The notes under the pieces were generated by a model. It ran no database searches. It was given only the letters and a program-made list of their open reading frames with translations, and was not told the origin of the DNA. DNA of 64,000 bases from Wuchereria bancrofti (lineage: Eukaryota > Nematoda > Chromadorea > Rhabditida > Onchocercidae), in assembly GCA_005281725.1 (NCBI GenBank), contig SSBO01000012.1, forward strand, positions 3,978,102 to 4,042,101, given 5' to 3'. The position numbers and the translations under genes were made by a program. Positions 1-13,300 of this stretch are shown piece by piece. The first letter of the stretch is position 1. The number at the start of each line of letters is the position of its first letter.

Positions 1-333
1 TACCATATATCTTTTTAAGTTTAGGCAATAAACAAAGCATATTTCTGATGTGCTTGGCAATAGATTATGTCGTTTATAATGAATTGAATTGTTCGGTGTT
101 GAGTATTTCACACAAATTATTCATAAATCAAAGAGAAATAATATAGATGAGTGAGTGTGGATTCATATCAGAATGTCTGTTGGTTAATGGAAGGGTTGCA
201 ATTTAAGTAATTAGTAAAATAGTTTTTAACTGTGTAAGGGAGATTGTTTGAGATTTTGCATTCAATTCGAATGAAAATAAAATAATGAGAAAATTTTCTG
301 TAATTTCTTAGAGATTGCAAAAAAAAAAAAAAA

Positions 334-400
334 ATTCATTCATTCATTCATTCATTCATTCATTCATTCATTCATTCATTCATTCATTCATTCATTCATT
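334..400. repeat. (ATTC)n tetranucleotide microsatellite
   Basis: About 16 nearly perfect copies of ATTC/CATT follow a run of about 16 A. The tract passes directly into a TTTTCA hexanucleotide tract on its right. Confidence 0.95.
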
Positions 401-447
401 TTCATTTTCATTTTCATTTTCATTTTCATTTTCATCTTCATTTTCAT
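401..447. repeat. (TTTTCA)n hexanucleotide tract
   Basis: About eight copies of TTTTCA, one with a C substitution, lie directly after the ATTC tract. The unit looks like an expanded form of the neighbouring tetranucleotide. Confidence 0.9.
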
Positions 448-554
448 TCAATACACACACACATACGAAATTGATGCGGCAATAATTCAGTGAATTCGAA
501 CTTTAGTTTTTGAATGATTAAAAAGTTCTTCCGAGAAAATAGATCAGCAAAAAA

Positions 555-576
555 ATATATATATATATATATATAT
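555..576. repeat. (AT)n dinucleotide repeat
   Basis: Eleven consecutive AT dinucleotides in non-coding DNA. Confidence 0.95.
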
Positions 577-3257
577 GTTCATAATCATTGTGTTCATCTT
601 CCATTTCCAGCGAGACGTTTCTTGTTTTTTTTTTTTTAATAAAGTACAAAATTCAAAGTTTCTAGACCAAATGTTATGAGAATTCATTTATTGCTGGGAT
701 AAATCTATTAGTATCTGAATAACCGGTAGATACCAAAATTTTCATCACCTTCCAGGAAGTTTCTTTCAAGGAAATCAACGAAAAAAGAAATTTTCATTTA
801 AATTATTGCTCTCTAAGGATTTTGGCCATAAATAACATGCAAAGTTTGTTGGAAGCCACCTTTATCTGAATTGAGGGAGCGATATTTGGGTTTTGAAGAA
901 AGTTGAGTTAGGAAATGAAATGGATTGTGTTTTAAGGCTTATATATAGCATATATATGTTTTAGTTGGTTAGTATTGAACTTTTAGATGGCATCCGTGGT
1001 AAACGACTTTAGCGAATCTCAAATATCTCATGGGAAAACAATTCAACTGCAAGCGATCAATTCTTAGATTTTATTTCTATTTCTGCTTGCAGTATCAACA
1101 ACAACAAGAGCAGCAGCACTAGTAGTAGCAGTAGAAGCAATAAATACCATCACAGATAGAATAATTTTGGGAGATGCAAATTCAGGATGCATCCGGAAAA
1201 CATAAGTCAGACATGATTAACCAACATTTTCATCCTATATAAATAGATCATTTATAGTCTTTCTATCTCACTTCTATTGAAAATTTTTCTTTTCTTCTTT
1301 TCCTAGCAAACAAACAAACAACTATTTTCACCACTTTTTAAGTTTGCATTTTCATGTAATCTTATTCAAAGTCATTACAATTCTTCCAATCAGCAAAAGG
1401 AATGACAGTAACAATAACATTTTCCAAGCATACTAAATCGTAAGATAATTTTATACTCAAAGTGCAAAAAGAGAATAGGCCAGTGAAAGCTGATAAAGCT
1501 AGTTCCATATTTGAAAATTAACTTCAGTAATCGTCGTTGATGAACATAGAATCCTATAAAGTAAGTATTCGTTTACACTCTACAAATTTTGAAAAGTGAA
1601 TGAGATTTCTCGGACGATCATTGAAGACAAAATAGTGGCATGCAAAAAAAAATAGAGATATTATTAACCATCTTTTTGAAGTCATTTTTCAATAAATTTA
1701 ATGTTTAATTCTTGCGTCACTAGTCTTCTTAAAGTTAAAAAATTTTTTAGAAATAAATATTGATGATTTAGGGTGACGCATAAGTGCATCTTAAATGATT
1801 ATGTTTTTTTATATTTGTTTCTTTTTCAATATATTGGAAACAAATTTGCTGGTAATAATTCGACAGTTATAGAATTTATGAAAATTTGAAAGACCTATGC
1901 TTTTTAAGAGTCACCACTAAAAAATTTGAAAGGAAGATTACAAAGGACGTTTTGAGATATTTACGTTCATGTTCTGAGATTAAATATTCAATAAGTTTCT
2001 GCATCGTAACACATATAACTTCCCAGTTAAGGTACATATTGTTGCATGGAGCATTTATTTCTATTAATTTAGAGTAAAAAATAAAAATTTACAACTGTAT
2101 GTCTTTTTTTTTTTAATTTATGATCTTGAATAATAGTATAGTAGAACATATGGATTTTCTGAGGTAAAGAGATGCTGAATGAATACAGTTATACCAAAAC
2201 GTAGAAGTATTCATTGATTTTGGGCGAGAAATTAGCTCTGATAATAGCAGTGCTTCTGCTAACTGTGATGACGATATATTCTATAAAGAGATGTTGATAA
2301 CTCTAATTTAGGTGTGAAGAATAAACGAAAACTTGTATTAGACATGTCATCAAAATAACAGTACTCGGAAATGTTTTAACTAAGCAAATCAAATATACGA
2401 TAAATATTTCATTTAATTTTAGGACTTTTTCTTTTGAAGAACTGCTGCTTAATTTCTAGGGAATAATTTGACGACAAAATTTATGATCTTAAGCTATTGC
2501 CCACTTCTTTCTCCAATATCAGAGCGTCTTTCAAAATTCAAGACAGTGTTAATCAAAGTCTTTCACCATTCATCTCTTTAATTCAGAACTGTTTAGTCCG
2601 GAAAATTATGCGCTGTCGACAACATCAGAAAAAATGAGAGATGAGCTTTTTGTTGCCAAAATTCAAAACGGCAATGATTTTTACAAGATGTTGGTAATTC
2701 AAAAATATCTGGAAGAAGTTGCAAACAGTGTCTTACTTTTTCATCTACTTTATCTTCTTTTTTATTTTGTGCCACTTTTAAAAGAATATAAGTCATCAAC
2801 GGGTTGTACGACACTTTCAACTTTACATTAAATTTCTTCATACTTTCAAATTCGAGGCATAAAACAAAGAGTTAAGTAGCTACAGGAATAGCAATATGGT
2901 GGTGAAGAAATTTGAAAGTTGTTTCGACATTTCTAGATGGAAATGCGAAGCGAAAATTGAACTAATATTAAACTAGGCTACTTATAGGTTTTTAGACTGA
3001 CTTTCATTTTTTTGAACTACTACGAAAGCACTGGGTATTGAAAATTTCGAAAAACTCTCTAACATTGCAGACAAAAATTCAGGTCAGAGAGTAAGATAAC
3101 ACTGAGAAACTAAAATTTTGAAATCACATCTAGAACAAGAATACTTTATAATATCATTTATCCTTAACAAATTTTGCTATTATAACAATTTGAACCATTA
3201 CTTTCTCCTAGCAAGTATCACTTCAAGCTAACGAATTATTGCTGATCTCTTTTACAG

Positions 3258-6200
3258 CAACCTGGGTTGGTGGAGCTTATATCAATGGTACCGCAGAAGC
3301 TCTCTACAATGGCGGCCTTCTAGGATGTCAAGCACCATTCGGTTATGCATTATCACTAGTCATTGGTGGCATACTTTTTGCGAAAAAGATGCGTGATGAA
3401 GGCTATATCACCATGTTGGACCCATTCCAGGTGTGCTGTTGGGAATTCTGAATAATTTATTATTAAATTGATGGAGGTGGGAAAAGTCATGCACTCTCTT
3501 ATTTCTATAGAAAACTTTGAATTTATGGAGTCAGTTAAACTTTGACATTGTAAAATTAATTTAGGTTTATGAAAATGATCGTCAGCAAAACATTCTTGGA
3601 TCAGGTTATAGGTGAATTAAATCCATACACTATTCTCCTTGCTAAATTTTTGTTCATGCAGGTGAAGTATGGCCAAAGAGTTGGTGGTCTTCTGTTCATC
3701 CCTGCTCTTCTTGGGGAAGTATTCTGGACAGCTGCGATTTTATCAGCTCTTGGTTAGTTTATAAATTATGATGCAATTTTTAAATCGAATTACATATTTC
3801 TAAAGAGTTCCTTTTGGAAATACTACAGGTAATTCTTTCACAAGGATTCTTTTTTCATTGTTCGATTTCAGGAGCAACATTATCAGTGATTCTAGCGATT
3901 GATATGACGTTGTCAGTAATAATATCAGCGATAATTGCAGTATTTTATACTTTCACTGGTGGTTTGTACGCTGTTGCATACACAGATGTTGTACAGCTAT
4001 TTTGCATATTCGTCGGCTTGGTTAGATCAGTTGAATTATTCAGACAAAAAGATTTTCAAGAGAATTCTTGCAGTCTTAAATTCGCTGATGCTAGTAATAT
4101 ATATACAACTTTCATAGGTGATTTTTATAAAAGTTGCTAACCAGTCAGCTGAAATAATTAGGTCTAGACCGAAAGATAAAATGAAGACAAGGTTCTGACG
4201 ATTTATTATCTCCTTTAGAAGCCAAAGAACGAATTCATTCAAAATAACTTCAGTGATCTGTTATAGTCTGAAATTCTACGATTACAAGAGAACGATATAA
4301 TCATTTACAGTGGGTTTGTGTACCAGCATCACTGTTGCAAGATAAAACGAAAGATTTATCAAGGAATGCAGCGGATTGGATTGGTACCATTGGCGGATTT
4401 AAAGAAACGACGCTGTGGATAGACTGCATGTTGCTACTTATTTTTGGTGGCATCCCCTGGCAGGCTAGTTTTCTATTTACTCTCTGCTTCTAAATTCCCA
4501 AAACATCAAGTTTTGATCTAAACACTTGGGATTCAATAATTTGGTAGTTTAAACTCTAATTGCTCTCTGATTTTCACGAATATGCTTTTTCAGACACAAG
4601 GATTCTGAAAAACTTTTTTCTGAAAATTCTGGAAATTTTCTTTTTAATTCATGTTAAATAGACAAATAATAAAACACACAATTTTAAGGTGTATTTTCAA
4701 CGAGTACTATCATCAAAATCATCGTCAGGTGCGCAGAAGTTATCATTCGTGGCGGGTATTGGTTGTATTTTGATGGCTATACCACCTGCCTTAATCGGAG
4801 CCATTGCTCGAAACACTGGTTAATATTTGAGTCAGCTATATTAAATTACACATACTTGTAATTGCATAATAACTTCACTGGAAATAGCGCACTACTTCTT
4901 CAGCAATATCGTAGGTTAATCTTCGAGAAGAGGCTTACGACTTTAGTTTTTTCACTATTATTATTAGTTAAAATGTTTCTGGTTCACATTGTTCGAATTA
5001 CCGAGGATAAAATAATTTAGAAGAATAAATTTATAGATTGGAGGTTAACCAATTACAATCCATGGAACAATGGCACAAAAAGCGAATCAATTCTTGCTGA
5101 TCAGACAAATATGGTTGTGCCACTAGTTTTTCAGCACTTGACTCCAAAATGGGTTGCATTCATCGGCAAGTTTAATATTAGCTCTAACGTTTAAGTTATG
5201 TTTAGATTTGATTTCATAGAAATTTTGTTTTAATTGCATTTCGATTAAATGCTTTCAGATCTACAAAACTGTCAGTTGAAGTCCACAGATAAATTTCAGG
5301 ACTCGGTGCAGTATCGGCTGCAGTAATGTCATCCGCTGATTCTTCGGTCCTTTCAGCAGCATCTATGTTTGCACACAATATATGGAAGCTAGCTATCCGC
5401 CCAAATGTATCTATCATATTAGGTTTTTCATCTATCATATTAAAAAATATATGTTTTTAAAGAAGTTTTCTTCCAGGCCCATGAAGAAGAGGTGATTTGT
5501 GTGATGCGTATTGCAATTATAGCAGTTGGATTCTGTGCAACTTTAATGGCGCTTACAATAAACAGCATTTACGGCTTATGGTATCTATGTGCAGATCTTG
5601 TCTACGTTATACTTTTTCCACAACTCGTTTGTGTTGTATATTTCAAACACTCCAATACTTACGGATCGGTCACTGGTTATATCGGTGGGTTTATTGTTGT
5701 TGTATCCCTTTTGTCGAGATGATAATGAAAAGAAGCATGCCGAACTGTAGTCTCTGGAGTCCAGTATTCACAATATTCCTCGAAGCTATAAGCTTCCAGA
5801 AATTAAGTAAAATCAGCAAGTTTTCGATGACATTTTTTATGCGCTGCATATCTTGTGTAAAGTTTAAAAAAAATCATTTGCAGTGGGATTATTGCTAAGG
5901 CTATCTGGAGGCGAACCACTTCTTTCTTTCCCAGCATTTATCCATTACCCTATGTACGAAGAAGTGATTAAGGAAGATGGTACGATATTAGGAACTCAGT
6001 TCTTCCCGTTTCGAACAATGGCCATGTTGGGCTCATTCATCACTTGCATTGGAACTTCTTATCTTTCCGAATATTTATTCGCAAATGGTTAGTTCAATTT
6101 TTGAAAAAATCCGTGCCATTTTCTCGACATAATCTAGCTAATTCATCGGAACCGTTTGCAAAGTCTTAAGCAATGGAATTCAAATTGTTCAGTATTTATC

Positions 6201-6613
6201 TAGAACAATTACACAGAAAAGCTAGGCCTCTTTATTTAATGTTTTCAATTCCGCAGTGTTTCATTTCACTGTCTGCGATTTTGAATCAGAAAATTTGCAC
6301 CTTTGAGTACTCACAAACGAACAAAATTTGCATATTTGAATTTACTAACCGCTGACATTTAGGAATATTGCCAGTCGGAATGGATTTCTTGAAGTGTGTC
6401 GTCAATATACCACCCGAACGCATTGCGCTACATTCAGATGTCAGTTTTAACGTAAGCAGTGAAACACTAAATGCGCAGAGAGCAAAAGATTCAGGTGATA
6501 ACTACACCAGAACAAACTTTCTGAAACCACCTGAAACGTCAACGATCACAGAGTTAAGTACGCTGCAACCTTCCAATAACAAAGATTACCTAACACTTAG
6601 TAAAGGTATATAA
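3258..6613 (+). CDS. cho-1: High-affinity choline transporter (SLC5A7/CHT family), 5' partial
   Basis: Sodium- and chloride-dependent choline uptake at cholinergic nerve endings, supplying acetylcholine synthesis. Ten exons: 3258-3430, 3662-3752, 3872-4020, 4311-4463, 4689-4818, 5037-5165, 5300-5406, 5477-5684, 5884-6087, 6363-6613 (stop). They give 530 residues in a continuous frame. Family stretches seen include [54 protein letters not shown] and the tail [13 protein letters not shown] shared with C. elegans CHO-1. Family members are about 580 residues, so roughly 45-50 N-terminal residues including the first membrane segment are absent; the first exon starts in phase with a preceding G. 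Introns after 4463 (donor GCTAGT) and 5165 (donor GCAAGT) must use GC donors to keep the conserved WQ|VYF and FIG|LGA junctions. Lies convergent to dnj-14. Confidence 0.95.
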
Positions 6614-8921
6614 TATATAAGCCAGTCACCACCATCCAACAAAGAAATGAAGTCTTTGAAAGCAAGGATATATATCTGTCCGCCAGTCAAATGCCTACCA
6701 CATTGCGGCAAACGTTTCTGAATCACATCAACTGTTAACATCTATACATTTGTAAGAATATGAAAACACAAGTTTTATTTCACAGCTTTCATTATATTCC
6801 CTCTACAATTTTCAAACCTCAATTAGCTCAAATCGAGAAATCATCCACAGAAGGCACCTGACCAAAGTATTGTGATGGATCTGTTTACTTGTATGGAAAA
6901 GAATTCACCAGTCCTCCACCCGATCCTTATAGCTTAGTTCCTCTTAGCGTTATTTGAACTAATGCAAACTTTTAAGAAATTGTGAAAATCACGAGCAATG
7001 ATTTATTTCACCATGATACACTCTGATTCTTATTGTCACATAATATAAAATATCGTTAAATGCCTTCTTCATTGTTTACTTGTTATTCAAGACTCATAAT
7101 CACAACGATAGTGAAGAAAAACAATATTTACATGAATTTATAAAGAAATAATTACTTGTCGTAATTATCTAACAATAAATAAGGCATCGAAAGGTAACAG
7201 ATCCCTAACAACACCGAGTGAAAAATTAACTTATCCTCAATAAAAAACAAGAAGAAACTGAGCACATATTAGTGCCTGAGTTACGTTCAATGGAATACAT
7301 GATATAGCATGAAACTGAAACCTAAAAAACAGTGTTGAGTGGTTATCGGAACTAGGGGGCGATTTCCACTTTTTAATGGATTATACATTAAACTCAATTA
7401 AAATTCAAGATTAATACATTTTTACGTGGTTGTGCTATGGATCAATTTCTACTTATTGCCAAGTGAAAGATTACGCTACCAAACAGGTTTCTACTCATTA
7501 TGACTTAAGGATATTTTTTTTTCTTTGCAGAATATCATCTCGCTTATCCAGCGCCAACACAGTATACTTGTCATGCTCTCTCCTCCTGTACATTTTCTTC
7601 ACTTATCATTATCTTTTCCGTCAACACGCTAATCGCATGTATTTCTCTTATCCAAAAAAAGGGAACATATCCTGCCGACACAATTTCTACCTGCTAAAAT
7701 TTAATTCATTATCTGTAATTTATAACAGTAAATTGAATAATGTCATCCAACCTCCAGGACATTTCAATTCCCTAGACTCGAATTAGACTGTAATACAGAA
7801 CAATATATAATAACATAAAAAAGACATCACCACTACTAATAATGCATGTATTTACAGAGAATATGAGCAAATGAATGAAATACTTAAAAGAGTATTCCAG
7901 AAGCACAGGAATCCCATCGGATTGGGAAAATAACCTGAGAGAAATCTAAATGATCAGTAAGTCAAAGCGTCTGCAAAACGATGCAAAACATTCCTTAAGA
8001 TTTTTTTCGAAGAAATAAATTTTACATTTTACAAATAGCATTAAACGGAAGCAAACACAAACGGAAAGTGGGGTCACCACAGACTTCATATTAATTAAAA
8101 TCTCTTGGATAGAACTAAACATTAATACACTTACTCGTACGTACATACCTAGTTCGCATGTACATAAACGTATCCGATTACTGGTTGGAGAATTTTATCT
8201 ACAAATCTATTCTTTCCAAATCACGTTTTTCTTCTTTTTAAATCCAAATCCAGGTTTCACGTCTAGTGAGATCTGCACCTTATAATATCAACAGTCGAAG
8301 ACACAAAGAGAAACAAATATACTATGATGATTAAACGAAAGTAAACATGATGAACTACTTCAAAACAAGCAACTCTGCAAAGGACCATTTAACTGATTCT
8401 TAATTAGAAAAGCAAGAAAAATTCAATACAGAGAAAACTTAACTTGGAATATTTATAGTGACCTGGAACAAGCAAAAACACTAAGTAAGCTCTGTGTGGT
8501 TAAAATCGATGAAAAGATAAGAAACACTAACCCTCATACGCTTTCATTAAGAAAATAAGGGAATAATGATATCAAATTAAATAAAAAATGTAAAAACTAT
8601 GACTACCAAATAATTTATCTAACTCCCACTATTTACCACTTTTATTTGAGCGTGAATGATTCGCATTCAATTCAAGGCCTTCGTAAACTTTTTGTTACAA
8701 ATATCATCTTACATCACCATTTCCTAAAAACATTATCAACTGTAAATTAAGATAAATGAAAAAGATTTTGGAACAATAAAACATAATGAAAGTTGATTTT
8801 AATACAAAAATGAAAACTAAAGGAAAAACTTCATCTACTTGAATCTGAAATGAAACTCAAGGTTAACGATACTAATACAGTTTAGGTAATTAATTAAGTG
8901 CAAACACTAACCTGAAGTCAT
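6614..8921. other. Convergent intergenic region between cho-1 and dnj-14
   Basis: This holds the 3' ends of two converging genes. AATAAA-type signals occur (for example near 7171) but I cannot assign them. A 118-codon open frame at 7430-7786 has chance-like composition and no recognisable family. I see no RNA gene or repeat. Confidence 0.5.
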
Positions 8922-10372
8922 TCAATTTTCAGGATCAGCTTCAGCTTCACTCTTTGTATGACGACTTACTGGATATTTTGCAGGATGATCACAAAGATTT
9001 TCATTTGAGCTTTCAGCAGTTTGTAGATTTCCACCGCCATTTCTCTGAAAAGAGAGGTAGACGTAATGTAATGGAGCAACAAAAACACCGAACAGGGATA
9101 TATGGAATAAAATCGAAACAAAAGAAACATCAATTTCTACAAGATTCTTGAAATTCACAGCAAAGATGCAGATAAATTACACTTTTCGGCAACATATTCG
9201 ATTGTTCTGGCTGGCCAACAATTACTGAGGCATTTCCATTTGTCTCCTGTTCTGCATCACTTTCTCCGATATATCCTTCCTGGATCATTAGATCAGTTCA
9301 CTACTAGTTTGTTTAGTATGACATTTCAACAAAAAAAAAAAAGACCTCAGTGCAATACTCATCATAATATTTCAAAATAAAGAAACAATGGAAACCTCAT
9401 CAAATCCTTTTGGTTTATATTTGCCACAGCAAAAGTTGCAACAACAATTGCAACAAAACATACAGCCACAGCAACAAAAGAAACAGCAACAAGTCGAAAG
9501 ACCACAAATGACGAACGCCCACTGAAAAAGGCATAACAAATCATTACTTGTTTACATACTTCCTTAACTTTCTAATCATGGCTTATCGAACAGTTCTTAC
9601 TTGTACTGTATGAAACAAATGTTATGTCTCACATACACAACAACATAATCAGGTATGAAATGAAGCTCAAGATATCCTGCTCAGTAAAATAAACGCTGAT
9701 AACTACAGACTATTGATTTTTTTTAAAATAAGCCATACCTTAAACCAGGGCTTGAAAGCTAAACCGATTACAGCACCGTCATCACCAAACTGTTCCATTA
9801 ACTTCAGACCCACGTCTCCATATTTATCGTATACTTTACGTCTTGTTGGTACCGACAGTACAGCATGTGCATGATTGATTTCTTTAAACTGAAGGATGAC
9901 GAAAATTAGAGTTCTTGAATATGGACAATATTTTCCTGTTTTACTTTAAAGTCATTTGCAAACATTACATCAAATTAAATTCTAAACGGATGACTTTCTC
10001 ATATGTTATACACACTGAAAATGAAATCAGCTCAAAGTCGTCAAAACCAACGCGTTCAGTTTTCTCCGGATCATTCTCTAAGTTTTTGTCCGGATGATAT
10101 CTCAAGGCTAGTTTTCTGTAAGCGCGCTTGATATCATCATCCGACGCATCCTTTGTAATACCCAAAATTTCATATAAACTTGGTCCTTTTGTTCTGGAAT
10201 CAATATGATTAGAATACCTGAAGGAGTTTTAGGACAAATTCATTCAAACTATTATACAGAGAATTCTAATATATATAAAAACAGAATTCTAATATACTTA
10301 CTTCTTCTGCTTTGAATTGCATCTCTCATCTTCTTGTGAGTCGGATTCGCCCAAGTCTGATGGTAATACCAT
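8922..10372 (-). CDS. dnj-14: Cysteine string protein, DnaJ co-chaperone (DNAJC5 family)
   Basis: Synaptic-vesicle co-chaperone that stimulates Hsc70 and protects presynaptic proteins. Six exons on the minus strand: 10372-10302, 10193-10052, 9888-9739, 9521-9396, 9279-9181, 9044-8922 (stop), giving about 236 residues. The J domain covers roughly residues 28-95, with the HPD motif at 57-59 (RYHPDK). The linker ends FAFKPW-type as GLAFKPWFK. Exon 4 encodes the diagnostic cysteine string, with about 14 Cys in 30 residues ([11 protein letters not shown] then [12 protein letters not shown]). This is the palmitoylated membrane anchor. The C-terminal tail is acidic and ends EAEADPEN. The donor at 9180 (GTAATT) is the least certain junction. 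The start codon lies 6 nt after a TTATAG acceptor, which fits trans-splicing or a leader intron. Confidence 0.93.
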
Positions 10373-10378
10373 GTCCTG

Positions 10379-10384
10379 CTATAA
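10379..10384 (-). promoter_or_regulatory. Possible splice-leader/leader-intron acceptor of dnj-14
   Basis: TTATAG on the minus strand lies 6 nt before the start codon. Either a 5' UTR intron or spliced-leader addition would use it; sequence alone does not separate the two. Confidence 0.35.
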
Positions 10385-13300
10385 ATAACCACGTTATTTA
10401 CATTACTTGTATGTCTAAAGTAGGTAGAGGTAAGAATAAAAAAATATTACGTAAGAATAAAATAATTTCAATGAAGTGAACAAGTACAGCTACAGATACC
10501 AGAAAGAATAAATGGAGGACGGCAATGTCAACAAACTTTCTCGGATTTAAACAGTGACAGTGCCACCAGAGTAAGTTACAGCGGTCTCACGGTGTCATCC
10601 TATGAAGACGACACAAACGACAAGACCGAGTTGCAATAAAAACCACTTCTTACCCACACATCTCCAACTTAGAAGAAATGCGGTCCCGTTACATTTAAAC
10701 AGTGTTGCGGTGACAGTGTATATGGACGTTTTGTCTTTGTAGTTTACTTTTTGGCACATGTTTGTGTAACGCTTATTTGATAAAAATCATAAGTGGGGAT
10801 TGACTGCAAGAGAGAAGTAATACATAAGCAATATAAAACTGATCGTAAATTAAGTGAAGAAAAACAATTCATCAACCCATAATAGGATGGTGAACTCGTC
10901 AGAAATCAACGATGAATAAAGACCGGTTTTATACATGAGGAAGGAGAAAAGAGCTTTTTATTAACTTGTGAAAGCTGTTACAAAGGATTTCAACAAAGTT
11001 TAGATATTTTATATTTTATTTACATCCCAGAACAGTTCGTCTAGGGAACCGAATTTTAATTCTTTATTTTTACTTCCCGGAGTGGAATGCTCTCACTGGT
11101 TGTTAGGTTTTCATTCAGTTAAGTACTGAAATAATAAGCCTTCTTCCATAATATGGTTACGGCAAAGGTCCTTCCACGCTTATTTCTTTGCATATTTTAA
11201 GGTAATCTTTACTTTGAACAATTAGATACGCCAAGCTGTGCTACCAAATTTTATCAGGACATAAAGCCTGATAGGTAACATACCAGGCATTCTGTCATCT
11301 CGACTGAAGCTTCCACGATACTTCCACCATATATGCCTAGCTGTTATTATTGTGCTAATAATAAGGTATTTAGATAAGCAAGATTTGTATATGACTAAAG
11401 TCTAGTCCAACAAAATTAAAAAGGCAAAAATATTGCCATGGCGCACTTAAATAAAAACATTATATGATGTACAAAATGATGTGTTTGCACAAAATGGAAA
11501 AAGTGAATCTCTTCATTTGATTCACTTTTCTGTGTTCATACAATGTAAAGTTTGGTATGACAATTAGCTAATAAAAAATAAGTTTGATAAAAGTGGAGGG
11601 CACCGACAAAGGTTCATTTGTAATAACAGATTAATGTGAAACCTTGCAAGTATTACTTTCAAGTTTTTGAAAAGATTCGTTATAAATTAAATAAATAGTG
11701 AATACGAAATATGGCTGCAACTCCCGAAAATTACCGTTAAATAATGCATTGATTCGACAGTCAACTTACTTAAATTTTCTTAATGAAGAAATTTCTGAGG
11801 TAGAAATGCTTGCCAGAGAATGTTTCAGACATACTTCACCTTTCAGAACAGTATGAGCAAAGACAGGTAAGAGGACACTGAAAGGTGAGGTACCATAGCG
11901 AAAAGGAGTTCGTTTAGAGAGGAATCTAAAATTGAGATCCAAATAAATAAAATATTACTTTAATGTGTAGTGAAGTTAGAGACGGAGAGAGAGAAAGAGT
12001 AGAAGCTAAAAAAGGCAGAAGAGATAAGTTCACTTATGCAGTTTGAAATAAAAACGCATTCCCCTTCCATTCTTTAGTTTTTGCTTAAAGTTATGAGAAC
12101 AGGTGCGAATAGAGAGAGCCGTGATGTAATGTACACTATTACAATGTGCAATTTATTGCTGCGCATAAATAAATATGCGTGCGGTGGATGCTTAAAGCTT
12201 CGGCGTGCACATCCACATGCCTCTATCTAAACAACTACGGTCCGTCAACTTCAATTTATTCTCTCTTATATCGATGATCGTTACGCTCTGTTCCTTACAT
12301 TCCTCTATTCTTCTTATCATTGGCAATGGAGTTTGCAAAAAGTAATCAAGTTTAAGATTCTTGCCGGACAAATATCTTCTAGGTTGTAAATTAATTACAC
12401 TTCACTATCTTACTGTTTTCGAAAAAGCATGAACTTGAACATTTCATGGACCATCTCTAATGCATATCTTTTTTCCATTGTTCAAATAGTTGCTTAAACT
12501 TGAAAATGAAGCATAGCTAAGAAGGGTTGCTTGATTCAAGTTTAATGAAACTCCTTTTGAAGACAAAAACATAAAGGGAAATTATGGAGAGAAATAATGA
12601 AATTACTCAAAATCATTTTAAAACGATCACTTTTTGCATGCTCTGAAAGTGATAAGATCCATCCTAATACTTTATTTAAAAATTTTTGTTCTAAACAAGG
12701 ACCGCAACCCATACCACTGATACATATCATCGTCGAAACAATGGATTAAAATTGAATATCATTCAACTGTTCAGGACAGTACCTTGCCAACTTTACTAAC
12801 CAACCTAGCAACATTATTATTAATTTGTCTTTCTTGCTTCCCTTTCCTATTTAAATATGTGCAGAATGTACCTGTTTTATCAGTTTGTTTGCATTACTTT
12901 ATTATTCTAATTTAACATGGCAAAAAAAAAACTGTGCAAAACATATTCATCGTATTATAATATGAATTTATCTCCTCTTATGCTTACCTTCACTACTCTT
13001 CTGCTCATCTTCTCTCCTCTCTATTTCCTCAAATATACGAAATTATCACCTGGAGAGAAAAAAGTATGTGAGGATTTTCTTTGCAAGAATAGCTTCTTTA
13101 ATTAAAATAAAACGTTCTAATTTGTACTTATTTTATATTAGATCCAGTTTACCTTAAACGACGTAGAACTGACAGCATCTGAAGAGTGCTGAAATATAGC
13201 GTAGCATACATCCTGAGACTTCCAACCAAATCGAGAAGGTACTACACACAACAGTCGACTAAGATTTAATCTACACTACCAAAAGTTCAATTAGCAATCC

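Larger units (their letters stand above)
1..3257. other. Non-coding sequence upstream of the first recognisable cho-1 exon
   Basis: AT-rich sequence with simple repeats near the left end and no exon I can support on either strand. I searched it for the missing N-terminal exons of the choline transporter (first membrane segment and the conserved glycine-rich stretch before TATWVGG) and found none. Those exons probably lie left of the window. Short ORFs here are rich in K, N, I, F and L, as expected by chance. Confidence 0.6.

Noticed and set aside
1081..1150. AGC/AGT-rich stretch that could encode a poly-Gln or poly-Ser exon
   Set aside because: Low-complexity tract with stops in each frame and no exon context.
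7430..7786. 118-codon ORF downstream of cho-1
   Set aside because: Chance-level length and biased composition (S, F, Y, L); no recognisable domain.
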